Of a stretch of DNA of 31,354 nucleotides, positions 7,127-15,778 are shown in pieces (the stretch's first letter is position 1; each line of letters starts with the position of its first letter). The DNA is from Magnetaquiglobus sp039908105 (lineage in GTDB: Bacteria; Pseudomonadota; Magnetococcia; Magnetococcales; Magnetaquicoccaceae), in contig JAMOBI010000084.1 of NCBI GenBank assembly GCA_039908105.1, positions 1 to 31,354 on the forward strand, in the 5' to 3' direction. The notes beneath the pieces are model-generated. The model did not search any database. It had not been told where the DNA came from and was given only the letters and a program-made list of their open reading frames with translations. The translations under genes were made by a program, and so were the position numbers.

Positions 7127-7330
7127 CTCGTTGAACAGCCTGCCTTTTAGGAGTTTTTCTAATCTTCCATCCTTTGTCAGAGATTCGGTGGTGCCTTACG
7201 TTAACCTGGCGGATCAACCAAGCTGATTTGACTGATTGCGATGGTCTGGCACGCCAGTCACCAACCCTTAAAGCCTCTGTCACGCGGCTTTGTTCTTGGG
7301 CCATGTTCGCGGGATTGTTTTGCAAAAAAA

Positions 7331-7445
7331 GGCGCGAAAAAATGCTTCTTGTAAAGAGCGCGCTAAAGGCAAAGTCAAAACCCTGGGAGATGAATCTCCC
7401 AGACCCTCTCTTTTTTTTCACTAATAAAAACTACACATTCCAAGC
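7331..7445. repeat. Dispersed hairpin repeat, copy 2
   Basis: Second copy of the sequence at 1021-1140, close to identical from ACCCTGGGAGA to CATTCCAAGC. It lies between the convergent DUF5615 and zeta-partner genes, as copy 1 lies at the end of cutA, so both occupy operon ends. Confidence 0.85.
7383..7418 (+). terminator. Terminator-like stem-loop in the repeat (copy 2)
   Basis: CTGGGAGA (7383-7390), loop TGAA, TCTCCCAG (7395-7402), eight pyrimidine-rich bases, then eight T (7411-7418). The stem is identical to copy 1 with a loop change, which suggests selection on the stem. It could terminate the DUF5615 transcript. Confidence 0.5.
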
Positions 7446-7532
7446 TGGTTCCGGTTAGGTTAACGTAAGATACACCAGAGATTCTGGAACGACCTTTTTT
7501 AATATTGATTCTCACGCTGGGATCGAAGCATT

Positions 7533-7724
7533 TCAGCCCTCTCGATTTATGGATTGTATTGCTTCGTCAGACTTGGCGGGTGTCTCTGGCATGCGCACCA
7601 CGGGTTCAAACCCAGCCTCCCGAATTTGGCGCTGTGCCTTTTCGGCGGCCCGTCGCATGGCTACCTCGGCCAAGCGGAAATCTGGGCTGGCCAGTCTGTG
7701 CACAGGTTCAGGTTGTTGAGACAA
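7533..7724 (-). CDS. 63-residue partner of the zeta-like kinase (TTG start)
   Basis: A short frame overlapping the 3' end of the zeta-like gene by 17 nt. I place the start at TTG 7724 because GAGGAGGGCG lies just upstream at ideal spacing, whereas no ATG gives a sensible protein. The product is a basic amphipathic peptide with core FRLAEVAMRRAAEKAQRQIREAG (written here only as a description of residues 16-38: Ala/Arg-rich helix) followed by VVRMPET. Small proteins of this look commonly follow zeta/AAA kinase genes in bacteria and could be the antitoxin, but that is inference. Too short for family assignment with confidence; the ribosome site and the conserved-looking helix support it being real. 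Confidence 0.6.
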   Translation of the reverse strand: MSQQPEPVHRLASPDFRLAEVAMRRAAEKAQRQIREAGFEPVVRMPETPAKSDEAIQSINREG

Positions 7725-8244
7725 TAGTTTCGCCCTCCTCAAGCAAAATCGATACAAGGCCATGGGTGTCATAAAGCGCCCATTCGTTAACCAAAGGGCG
7801 ATACAGCGTCTGGAAGTTCCTCCACCCTTTGACAAAACGGCGTCTGATGACCTTTTCCGGCACATCGTGCCCACCCAGACGCACCCGCAGTCGCACGCGC
7901 TGAATGGCAAATTCGGCATCGGGCAGAGACAAAAAATAGAGACTCACCCGATAGCCCAGAGCCTGCCATTCCGGGATATGAACGGCATAGCCACGTCCGC
8001 TCAAGGTGGTCTCAAAGGCGAAACTCACTCTCTGACGAACATAGCCGTGGATCAGCTCCAGCATCAACCGACCGGCCTGGATGGCGGCCTGTTCCGGGGC
8101 AAACGGACTCAACCCGGCGGCAATCAGATCCGCATTGACGAAACGCAGGCAGTGGACCTCATGGGGCAGGAATTCGGTAGCAAAAGAGGTCTTGCCTGCA
8201 CCATTTGGGCCTGCCAGGATCAGGATTTTGCGGTCATTATCCAT
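7708..8244 (-). CDS. Zeta-toxin-like P-loop kinase
   Basis: A 178-residue ATPase of the zeta-toxin/AAA_33 group. The Walker A motif GPNGAGKT is at residues 12-19 after strand ILILA. It is followed by the zeta-like FVNADLIAAGLSPF, the QAGRLMLELI helix and SFAFETTLSGRGY, which in zeta enzymes shapes the UDP-sugar substrate site, and then RRRFVKGWRNFQTLY and ALYDTHG. True zeta toxins phosphorylate UDP-N-acetylglucosamine and poison wall synthesis; whether this one does is not shown. The start is ATG 8244. Its 3' end overlaps a 63-residue gene on the same strand, forming a likely two-gene module. No epsilon-type antitoxin is present. Confidence 0.85.
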   Translation of the reverse strand: MDNDRKILILAGPNGAGKTSFATEFLPHEVHCLRFVNADLIAAGLSPFAPEQAAIQAGRLMLELIHGYVRQRVSFAFETTLSGRGYAVHIPEWQALGYRVSLYFLSLPDAEFAIQRVRLRVRLGGHDVPEKVIRRRFVKGWRNFQTLYRPLVNEWALYDTHGLVSILLEEGETIVSTT

Positions 8245-8254
8245 ATCACAGTCA

Positions 8255-9865
8255 TCAGTTCAGGCAACATTTTTTGTATTTCTGGCCGCTGCCACACGGA
8301 CACGGATCGTTTCGACCAATTTTGGGGGCACGGACAACAGACTCGGCAACGAGTAGCGATCCCTGATGCCGCAAAGCGTTTGCAAAAAGGGTATACCGGG
8401 GACGAGGAGTCGTCCGTTTCTCTCGCACCCCGAACAAGATCTCCACATCCTCCAGATCACCCATAATATTGACATCAACGCATTTTCGATCGTATGCTTG
8501 ACGAATCTGCTCCAGCGACTCGACAGCCCTCAGTTGTTCCAATCCCTGAATTAAAAAAGCGTTGAACTCCGGGTCGTTGGTCTGGTGCTGTTCCAGTTGA
8601 CGGGTCAATACCTGAATACACTCCGCACGATAGCCAGGATGGCGCTTGCCAATCTCCCCCAAGGCGGTAGGTACGAGGTTCCTACATGCGGACGGGACAT
8701 CCATATCCAGAACCTCGACCATCGGGACAATGGCAGAGTGGCCGATCATCCCGCAGACCAAAGGCAACTCGTCCATCAACCAATCGTCGAATTCATCCTC
8801 CTGGGCCGTCAACAACTGAAAGAGAGGCTGTACGACATCGTCCACTCCCAACTGCCCAAGTGCCCGCCAAGCATGCAATGGCGCCCAAATTAACAGGCTC
8901 TCTGAATCTGCCTGGTTCAATTCCTGATCTGTCGCCATGTGAATCAACAGGGTTGCATGATCGACTGTCAGACCCAATTTTTGGTAGTCCAACCATTGTT
9001 CAGGCTCCGATGCTTCGACTTTTCCCAAGGTCAGCAACTTGGAGACAGGATCCGGGTAATCGAGGTCGAGTTCCTGCTGCGATGTGTGCAAAGCCGCTGA
9101 TCCGGTGGTTGATCTGTCGGTTGATTGCCTGGCCACTTTGGGTTCAATACCCAAAGATTCGTGTATCAGATCGGTTACGCGATAATCCGTGTTACCCAGA
9201 TCGTGTTGGACCGCCACAATGTGTCGCATGGACAGCGTGTTCCGGAGTTGGAGGATGCCATCCTCGTAAAAGTGCAAGGGGAGGGTTTCCGTGATCGGGT
9301 ATGGCCCCCGCGCACGCTTGTCCATCAGTTCAGTAATCAGGGCCAAGCGTTTCTCCTGGTCCGGTTCTATTTGGGAAATCCTTGCCACATCCTCTTCAAA
9401 CTGACTGGACGGTGCTGGAATTGCAGCAAACAGGTCGTCAAACTGATTTTGTGGGGTGGTCGGATCACCCCGGCTCAACAAGTTGTACATAGCCACATGG
9501 GTGGCCATAGCTGCTCTTCGAGGAATCCACTTGTCAAAAAACTGGATGGCATGCACCAACCGTTCACCGGAGCGTACATCCAGGTGAATATGCTGATCAT
9601 TGACCCGAAAAAACGCACCCAAAACAACAGGACGTAAGTGGACCTCAATGTCTCGGTAGGAGTTCTTGAACTTGAGGGATCGGGCTTCATCGTCGTAAAG
9701 CCAAACCCATCGCTGAGCAGTTTCGTCATAGTCCATGCATTTCATGCGACCAAAGACAGCTTTCACCGCCTGGATGTTGGATACGGCGTAGTACAGACGA
9801 CATGGCTGGAAGAGTTCGCCAGTCATGGTCGCAATCAAGGGGGCGGTCTGCGGATCATTCGGCAT
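8255..9865 (-). CDS. SEC-C motif protein of unknown function
   Basis: A 536-residue soluble protein ending in a SEC-C zinc-binding motif: GRNDPCPCGSGQKYKKCC with Cys522, Cys524, Cys533 and Cys534, as found at the C-terminus of SecA and in many stand-alone proteins. The middle (roughly residues 240-480) is helical, Leu/Asp/Glu-rich and includes HEAT-like helices such as VVQPLFQLLTAQEDEFDDWL and a DUF1186-like flavour; the first 150 residues look like a separate alpha/beta domain. No catalytic motif is recognisable. I start at ATG 9865 (MPNDPQ); an in-frame start at 9952 would add 29 residues of no clear character. It lies 10 bp upstream of the zeta-like gene on the same strand, so transcription may be shared. 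Confidence 0.8.
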   Translation of the reverse strand: MPNDPQTAPLIATMTGELFQPCRLYYAVSNIQAVKAVFGRMKCMDYDETAQRWVWLYDDEARSLKFKNSYRDIEVHLRPVVLGAFFRVNDQHIHLDVRSGERLVHAIQFFDKWIPRRAAMATHVAMYNLLSRGDPTTPQNQFDDLFAAIPAPSSQFEEDVARISQIEPDQEKRLALITELMDKRARGPYPITETLPLHFYEDGILQLRNTLSMRHIVAVQHDLGNTDYRVTDLIHESLGIEPKVARQSTDRSTTGSAALHTSQQELDLDYPDPVSKLLTLGKVEASEPEQWLDYQKLGLTVDHATLLIHMATDQELNQADSESLLIWAPLHAWRALGQLGVDDVVQPLFQLLTAQEDEFDDWLMDELPLVCGMIGHSAIVPMVEVLDMDVPSACRNLVPTALGEIGKRHPGYRAECIQVLTRQLEQHQTNDPEFNAFLIQGLEQLRAVESLEQIRQAYDRKCVDVNIMGDLEDVEILFGVREKRTTPRPRYTLFANALRHQGSLLVAESVVRAPKIGRNDPCPCGSGQKYKKCCLN

Positions 9866-10068
9866 TTGTGTATCCGTCCGGACGATTGTTATCGATTTCA
9901 GCCTGAAGCTTTGATGAAGACGGTGAGAGTATACTTCACCAGGATGCCGCAATCCAGTTGCCGCCCTGTCGGGTGGGGTACAGATCCCTTCCGGTCTTTA
10001 TCATGAGGATCGATCGTCGCCACGATGGACTTGGGAGGCAGAAGAGGTCATGATAATCAATGATATCT

Positions 10069-10767
10069 TCAATGTCGTTGAGGTTGACTCCAACGCATGG
10101 TGAGCATGTCGTTCTTGACCTCATAGGAATCCAACCGTTTGAAAAAAGCCATCCCTAACAGTGAGTTGTGGGCAGATCCGGCATTCACGGAGGCTGGTAC
10201 ACGTCGCAACACCAGATCTCCCAGACGTAACTCCTCCAGCACCACAGGTGCGGCGCGGGTCATGCCATTGGCGGTACGGTACTGTAGCGTATAATCCAAT
10301 TGGTCCGGGTTCAGGCCGATGCGTCGAGCCGCGTCGCGGGTGAGTACGATGTCGCTGGCGCCGGTATCCACCAGCATGCGAATCGATACGCCCTGGATAC
10401 GAGGTTCCACATAAAAGTGCCCATCGGATGATTTGAACACACTCAGGGATCCCGGCGCCTGACTGAAACCCCGTTGTGGCACCAATGTCGCCCAGAAACG
10501 CCCCAAAGACGCCCCCATTTCATAGCGCCAGCCATAGGCCAACATCAACAGGATCAACAGAATCAGCCAAGATCCCATCCTGTTCAGAACTCGCAGATAT
10601 TCCTTCCTACCCAAGGAATACAACAACCAAGAGAGCAGAAAGGCCGATCCGGCAGCATAGCCCAGTCGCTCTGAGCCACTTTCATCGAAAGTTGACCCCA
10701 GGAATAGCTCCTGCAACAGCACCGCCACGCTCATTACACCAAAGAAAATTAGCAAAAATCGCAACAT
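10069..10767 (-). CDS. Membrane-anchored retropepsin-like aspartic protease
   Basis: A 232-residue protein with three predicted transmembrane helices (about 2-19, 36-52 and 65-80) followed by a C-terminal soluble domain of the TIGR02281/clan AA retropepsin-like family. The soluble part has GHFYVEPRIQG, the catalytic triplet in MLVDTGASDIVL (Asp134-Thr-Gly), ARRIGL, and GDLVLRRVPASV..LLGMAFFKRL near the end. Retropepsins have one DTG per chain and act as dimers; a periplasmic location is inferred from the membrane topology. Start ATG 10767. It stands alone, with about 200 bp to the SEC-C gene and a transposase relic upstream. Substrate unknown. Confidence 0.88.
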   Translation of the reverse strand: MLRFLLIFFGVMSVAVLLQELFLGSTFDESGSERLGYAAGSAFLLSWLLYSLGRKEYLRVLNRMGSWLILLILLMLAYGWRYEMGASLGRFWATLVPQRGFSQAPGSLSVFKSSDGHFYVEPRIQGVSIRMLVDTGASDIVLTRDAARRIGLNPDQLDYTLQYRTANGMTRAAPVVLEELRLGDLVLRRVPASVNAGSAHNSLLGMAFFKRLDSYEVKNDMLTMRWSQPQRH

Positions 10768-10921
10768 GAAAAAGTGGTCCTTTGCAAATCCACCCCAGCA
10801 TGATTCAAGGATGATCAGGAGCCAGGGTCGGTTTTGTAATCATAGGTTGGCTACCCGATACATTTTAAGAGGCTGCGCCGTGGCAGTCGCTGCGGTACTA
10901 AAGAATACTGGATGCGCAAAG

Positions 10922-11065
10922 ATCAATACGTCCTTCATTGAAAGACTCAATGCGACATTTCGTGGTCGGTTGGCGACCTTGGTACGCAAGGGACGTGCAA
11001 TCGCACACACGGAGTCTCGCTTGTTGGAGCAGGGGATGTATCTCACTGGTTGTACATACAATTTG
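10922..11065 (+). pseudogene. Fragment of a DDE-type transposase
   Basis: About 48 codons read INTSFIERLNATFRGRLATL, then VRKGRAIAHTESRLLEQGMYLTGCTYNL. This matches the C-terminal part of DDE transposases, where a conserved Glu lies in an xFIERLNxTFR block and the next helix ends in YNF/YNL. The frame remains open on both sides only by chance, and the upstream catalytic Asp regions are absent. It is an old relic; I cannot name the IS family. The rest of the 10768-11198 gap shows no other gene. Confidence 0.6.
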
Positions 11066-11198
11066 AAGGAGCTATTGAGTTACAAAATTGCTCCACGATT
11101 AAGAACCTATGTCGTTCACGGTTGGATGTGGTGGTGCCCGGTTTTGGGAGGGGCCGGGATCGAAAGAAACCGGTCTACTCGACAAGCGGCCACATCCG

Positions 11199-14100
11199 TT
11201 AGAGCCTCTCCAGACCGGACAAAACAATAGTGAGGTCTGCCAATGTCTTTTTGAACCGCTCCTCACACTGAGTAGCTTGCTTTTCTTGTGCAGCATGCAT
11301 CAGGGATAGTGAAGATTGTGTCAGCTCGGTTGCCCCGATGGTATTCGCCACGCCTTTCAATGAATGTGCCAATCTGACTTGATCCTCCCACTGAGAAGTC
11401 TCGAGTGCTGCACGGTATTGCGGCTCAAAGTCTCTCGCCAAACGGTCACGAAACATCCTGAGGACACGCAAAAATAATTCGTTGCGTCCCCCGACATTCT
11501 TGAGGCCAACGGTGATCTGAATACCTGGCAGATCAGGAAAACCTGGTATAAGTGAAGAAACATTGGAGGATGATGCAGGATGGATGGCCGACGGCTCATA
11601 ATCCGGCAGGCAGTGCAGCATCTTCTCGAACAGGTTCTCCATACGGACTGGCTTGGCCACATGGGCATTCATCCCTGCCGTGTAGCATTTTTCCTGGTCA
11701 ATGAGTGTTGCATTGGCCGTCAGGGCGATGATTGGCAGGTCCTGATAAGCTGGAATCTCACGCAAGCGCCGGGTGGCCTCGTAGCCGTCAAGGACGGGCA
11801 TATGGCAGTCCATCAGGATCAGGTCAGGGCACTGGTTTTCAACCTCATTTAGAACTTCGATACCATTGTAGACGATGCGGACTGACAAGCCGACATTGGC
11901 CAGCAGTCCCTTAATAACCTCCTGGTTGACCTCGATGTCTTCGGCCAGCAGAATGTCCAGGCCACGGAATCGTGACCATTGCTTAACGCCCTTGCGGCGA
12001 TCAGCCACAGGTTCAGTGTCATCAACAATACCCAGACAACGGGACAATTCGATATAGAAATGCCTGGCAATGACAGGCTTTGCCAAGACGCCATCAATTC
12101 GCTGGTTGACTTTGCTGAATTCCTCTTGATGAGTATAAGCCAAGACAAGCAACATTGGGGGGGGAGTAATCTTGCGTTTTCTAAAGGTCTCGCGCAGCAG
12201 ATGAATTGTTTCGACACCATCCACTTCAGGCATTTGTCGGTCGATCAGGCAGGCTAGATAGTTGGGGGTCTCATTGGCAGCAATCAGTGCAAGTGCCTCC
12301 GTCGCACTGGAGCAGGGTTCCGCCTTCAAGCCAAGTTGCTCAATCAGTCGCGATAGCACTATCAGGGCAATTTTGTTGTCATCGACGATCAAGATCGTGT
12401 GATCAGCATATTTCGCCAAACGGATGGCGAAATGGCGGGTGCCGCTGCGCCGATTCTCATCGTGTATTTCCAGTTGAACGGTGAAATGAAAGGTACTTCC
12501 TTGATTTGGTTGACTTTCTGCCCAGATACGTCCGCCCATCAATTCGACCAGGTTGCGACTAATCGCCAAGCCTAGGCCGGTTCCACCATACTGCCGGGTG
12601 GTCGAATTGTCTGCCTGACTGAAGGGTTGGAACAGGTTGGCGACTTGATCGGCAGTCATGCCGATACCTTGATCGCTGACGGTGATTTGCAGTTCAACAG
12701 TATGCTCCCAAACCTTGAGCACCCGGGTTTGGACAACGACGTTACCGCCCTTGGAAAACTTGACGGCATTTGTGACGAGATTGATGAGCACCTGCCCAAG
12801 CCGAAGTGAATCGCCGACCAGGAGATAATCTTCGCCGTCGATATCAAAATTGAGTTCAACCCCTTGTTTTTCGGCCTGCAGCCCCATGACGCTTGCTAAC
12901 GGGCTGAATACATCCTCAAGGACAAAAGGAACCCGTTCCAATTCGAGTTTGCCCACCTCTATCTTCGAGAAATCGAGGATGTCGTTGATGATGTGCAGCA
13001 GGGAATCAGAGGCAACCTTGATCTTTTCCAGATAGTTTTGCTGTTGCAGGGTCAGTTGCGTGGCCAGTGCCAGATCCGTCATGCCAATGATCGCATTCAT
13101 CGGCGTGCGAATTTCGTGCGACATGTTAGCGAGGAATGTTCCCTTTGCCTCGCTGGATTTCTGGGCATCTCGGCGCGCCTGCTGAAGTTCTTCCATCAGG
13201 ACATGCGATTTGGTGATGTCACGCGCTACGCCAAGGACACCTATTAGTTTGCCATCCTTGGCACGCACTGCGGTCTTGATCGTTTCCAACAAACCGTGAT
13301 GACCATCACTCAAGTAAGTTACCCATTCCTGTCGCACGATCGGGGTCGGGCTATCAGCGGCGGAATGATCATCGGCACGAAATGCCGCAACCACATCTGG
13401 CGGGAAGAAATCGAGGTCGGTCTTGCCCAGTATCTGCTCAGGCAAAGATCCCATCAACACCCCGAATGCAGGATTGGCAGTGAGGTACTTTCCATTAGAG
13501 TCTTTCATCCACACCAGATCAGGAATAGACGCCAGTAATGCCTGCAATTGACCACGCTCACGCTCCGACTGTTCAAGCTCGTCGGTAATGACTTGAGAAA
13601 GCTGTTTGATGCGTTGTTCGGCCCGGTACTGTTCGGTGATGTCGAGAAAGCTCCAGACGCGCCCGATAATTTCCGTATCAAGTCGCTGCGGATGTGAAAA
13701 GCGGGCAAAAACTCGGCCATCCTTGAACAACAATGTATCGCGCGAACTGACTGCCGGCTTGTTGTAAAGCGCCAGAACCTTGTCGAGAAACTTCTGGGGA
13801 TCTACAAGCTGCCGGGTGCCATAGGCAAGCACCTGTTCGTCGTTGCCGGAATCAATGAGTTCCTGGGGAACGCGCCACATTTTACCGAATCGCTTGTTGA
13901 TCAGCGTGATCTTTCCCTGCAGGTCGACCACGAGAATACCGTTGTCACTGGCTTCAAGTGTAGATTCAACCAGAGATAGCGTGTGTGACAATTCCAGGGT
14001 GCGCGCAGTGACCAATTCCTCAAGGTGTTGTTGATGTCGATCCACTTCCTCGGTGTAAGCGATCAATCGATCGGACATCTGGCTCACGTTGCGTGTCAGG

Positions 14101-14861
14101 GCGGCCAACTCGTTGCCGCCGACCAATTCGGCCACATCGTCTCCGAATTGGTCGAGGATAATCTTGCGCGCCCGTTTATCAAGTTCGCGCACCGGTTCGA
14201 ACAAACGTAGAGCTAGCCACGACAGGATGCCCAATCCGGCAAATACCATCAGGGTAATCAATACCAGCAGCACAATCTGGCGCTGGATCAGGCGATCATT
14301 GGCGGCGTAGCGTTTTTGAGCGTCGTTGCGCTGCCGCTCGATCAGGTGATCAAAGATCTCGACCGTTTGCCGGCCGAAGGGTGTGGCCGTGAGCGCCTGC
14401 CAGGCGACGGCGTCCTCCCGGCCACCCTGTTGCCAGAGCTCAAAAAACCGTGGGCGGGTATCCCGGTAGCGCTCGTAGGCCGAACGTGCTTCGACCGCCA
14501 GCTTGCGTTCTTCTTCATTGAGGGCCGCCTCTTCAAAGGCCTTGAGATGCTGTTCGGCATGCTGGGCCAACATGGCCTGCTCGTCCAGAATGCGCTGTTG
14601 CTCGTCTTTGTCGGCCATCATGAACTGGGGAAAGGCGTAGCGCAGACGCCACAGGTCAGATTCCGCCGCTGCCAGATGGGTCGTCGCTTGTAGTACGCGA
14701 TGGTCCTTTTCGATTTGGTCCTTGAGTTCGTACGTCAGCCAACCGATAGCTATGGCGACGATGGCGATCGCCAGACTGGCCAGGACAATGCCCCGCTTAA
14801 TGAAGGTGAATATCGAACCCTTCCAGGAAATCACAAAGCCAGCAGGTGTCATCTCAGGCAT
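11199..14861 (-). CDS. Hybrid histidine kinase: TM-HAMP-PAS-PAS-HisKA-HATPase-REC-REC-Hpt
   Basis: A 1220-residue inner-membrane phosphorelay kinase. Transmembrane helices at about 24-44 and 196-218 enclose a helical periplasmic sensor. Then come HAMP (about 219-275), PAS (300-410), PAS (437-550), HisKA with His582 in NMSHEIRTPMN, HATPase with Asn698, DQGIGM and GGTGLGL, receiver 1 (Asp874, Lys928), receiver 2 (Asp1018 in LILMDCHMPVLDG, Lys1070), and a C-terminal Hpt with His1166 in LAHSLKG. All catalytic residues are present. I choose ATG 14861, 8 nt after the upstream stop; in-frame ATG 14888 and TTG 14894 would overlap that gene. Directly following a PstS-like binding protein, it is a candidate receiver of its signal. 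Confidence 0.93.
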   Translation of the reverse strand: MPEMTPAGFVISWKGSIFTFIKRGIVLASLAIAIVAIAIGWLTYELKDQIEKDHRVLQATTHLAAAESDLWRLRYAFPQFMMADKDEQQRILDEQAMLAQHAEQHLKAFEEAALNEEERKLAVEARSAYERYRDTRPRFFELWQQGGREDAVAWQALTATPFGRQTVEIFDHLIERQRNDAQKRYAANDRLIQRQIVLLVLITLMVFAGLGILSWLALRLFEPVRELDKRARKIILDQFGDDVAELVGGNELAALTRNVSQMSDRLIAYTEEVDRHQQHLEELVTARTLELSHTLSLVESTLEASDNGILVVDLQGKITLINKRFGKMWRVPQELIDSGNDEQVLAYGTRQLVDPQKFLDKVLALYNKPAVSSRDTLLFKDGRVFARFSHPQRLDTEIIGRVWSFLDITEQYRAEQRIKQLSQVITDELEQSERERGQLQALLASIPDLVWMKDSNGKYLTANPAFGVLMGSLPEQILGKTDLDFFPPDVVAAFRADDHSAADSPTPIVRQEWVTYLSDGHHGLLETIKTAVRAKDGKLIGVLGVARDITKSHVLMEELQQARRDAQKSSEAKGTFLANMSHEIRTPMNAIIGMTDLALATQLTLQQQNYLEKIKVASDSLLHIINDILDFSKIEVGKLELERVPFVLEDVFSPLASVMGLQAEKQGVELNFDIDGEDYLLVGDSLRLGQVLINLVTNAVKFSKGGNVVVQTRVLKVWEHTVELQITVSDQGIGMTADQVANLFQPFSQADNSTTRQYGGTGLGLAISRNLVELMGGRIWAESQPNQGSTFHFTVQLEIHDENRRSGTRHFAIRLAKYADHTILIVDDNKIALIVLSRLIEQLGLKAEPCSSATEALALIAANETPNYLACLIDRQMPEVDGVETIHLLRETFRKRKITPPPMLLVLAYTHQEEFSKVNQRIDGVLAKPVIARHFYIELSRCLGIVDDTEPVADRRKGVKQWSRFRGLDILLAEDIEVNQEVIKGLLANVGLSVRIVYNGIEVLNEVENQCPDLILMDCHMPVLDGYEATRRLREIPAYQDLPIIALTANATLIDQEKCYTAGMNAHVAKPVRMENLFEKMLHCLPDYEPSAIHPASSSNVSSLIPGFPDLPGIQITVGLKNVGGRNELFLRVLRMFRDRLARDFEPQYRAALETSQWEDQVRLAHSLKGVANTIGATELTQSSLSLMHAAQEKQATQCEERFKKTLADLTIVLSGLERL

Positions 14862-14868
14862 CCATCTT

Positions 14869-15765
14869 TCAGTACGGTGTGAAGCCATCTCCAAGAATGA
14901 TGGGGCGGACGGCGGGAGAGAGGGTGAATTGGATAAATTCCTGAGCCAGCCCTGTGGGCACGCTGCGGGTGACCAGAACCAAAGGCCGCGACATAGGCCA
15001 ACTGCCGTTGCGTATCGAATCAGGCATCGGGGTAATGCCGTCGAGTATCAGTGCCTTGAGGGGAACCCCATGCTCCAAGGCATCAATGGTCAAGCCTACA
15101 GAAAGCACCCCAACGGCATTGGGGGTAGAGGTGACCCCTGTCACCACATCCTCGTTGCGCAAGATACTTTTCGAAACCTTGAGTTCCTCGGGCTTGAGAT
15201 CAAGATAGTGGTTGAGGATTTCAAATGCCCCCTGGCCTTTAACGCGTCCTTGCACCTCGATGGCTTGTGCGGTGCCCCCCAGCGCTTTCCAGTGGGTGAT
15301 CCGACCGGTAAAGATGTCTCGTGCCTGAGTTTTGGATAGTGCGCGCACCGGATTGCTCTTGTGAACGACCAGCGCCACGCCGTCGCGGGCCAGGGGGATC
15401 ACGAACAGCGCCTTCTCTTCCGGGGACAAGAAACGCGACACCATGCCGATGTCAGCCTGGCCCGCCAGGATGTCCTTGACTGCTCGGCCAGAGCCCCCTG
15501 TTTCTACGACGATTTCAACATCAGGATTCTGGCGAACATACAGGTCTGCCATTTTCTCGATCATCGGTGCGGTGGTGGTCGAACCGACTATCAAGAGCCG
15601 TTTCTTGCCGGCAGGGCTCGCTGCCGTCGAGCCGGTTTTGATGCCCTCGGCCAGGGCTGGAGGATTGGCAGCAAGCAGGCAGGTCAGCATCAGCATCTGA
15701 AATACCCAAATGAAGCGACGGTATTTGCCTGCCAGTACAGCGTGTATGGAGATAGTGGGGGGCAT
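14869..15765 (-). CDS. PstS-like periplasmic solute-binding protein
   Basis: A 298-residue PBP-like-2 protein. The N-terminus has a signal peptide (hydrophobic FIWVFQMLMLTCLLAA, then PALAEG). The mature part shows the PstS pattern: LLIVGSTTTAPMIEKMADLY, VETGGSGRAVKDILAGQADIGM, ALVVHKSNPVRALSKTQARDIFTGRITHW and the late GVPLKALILDGITP. PstS proteins bind phosphate, but relatives bind other oxyanions or act as signalling inputs. ATG 15765 is chosen over ATG 15771 because GAGG sits 6 nt before it. No pstCAB/phoU genes are adjacent; instead a hybrid kinase starts 8 nt downstream and kinase remains lie upstream. A sensory, not transport, role is my inference. Confidence 0.88.
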   Translation of the reverse strand: MPPTISIHAVLAGKYRRFIWVFQMLMLTCLLAANPPALAEGIKTGSTAASPAGKKRLLIVGSTTTAPMIEKMADLYVRQNPDVEIVVETGGSGRAVKDILAGQADIGMVSRFLSPEEKALFVIPLARDGVALVVHKSNPVRALSKTQARDIFTGRITHWKALGGTAQAIEVQGRVKGQGAFEILNHYLDLKPEELKVSKSILRNEDVVTGVTSTPNAVGVLSVGLTIDALEHGVPLKALILDGITPMPDSIRNGSWPMSRPLVLVTRSVPTGLAQEFIQFTLSPAVRPIILGDGFTPY

Positions 15766-15778
15766 GATCATCCTCAGA

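Larger units (their letters stand above)
7195..7469. mobile_element. Putative 275-bp MITE-like element with 13-bp terminal inverted repeats
   Basis: CTTACGTTAACCT at 7195-7207 is the exact reverse complement of 7457-7469. Just inside, the two ends stay loosely similar (GGATCAACC versus GGAACC). The interior has no transposase and includes hairpin-repeat copy 2. No target-site duplication is obvious outside the repeats. A non-autonomous transposon or an IS deletion derivative is the simplest reading; chance pairing of a 13-mer within 300 bp is unlikely. Confidence 0.5.
7127..7532. other. 406-bp gap between convergent genes, occupied by an inverted-repeat element
   Basis: No gene is supported here. 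The gap holds the MITE-like element (7195-7469) and, within it, the second copy of the hairpin repeat; both are described separately. Confidence 0.6.

Noticed and set aside
14862..14894. Upstream starts for the HAMP kinase (TTG 14894, ATG 14888)
   Set aside because: They would overlap the binding-protein gene by about 20-26 nt; ATG 14861, 8 nt after its stop, is simpler, though not proven.
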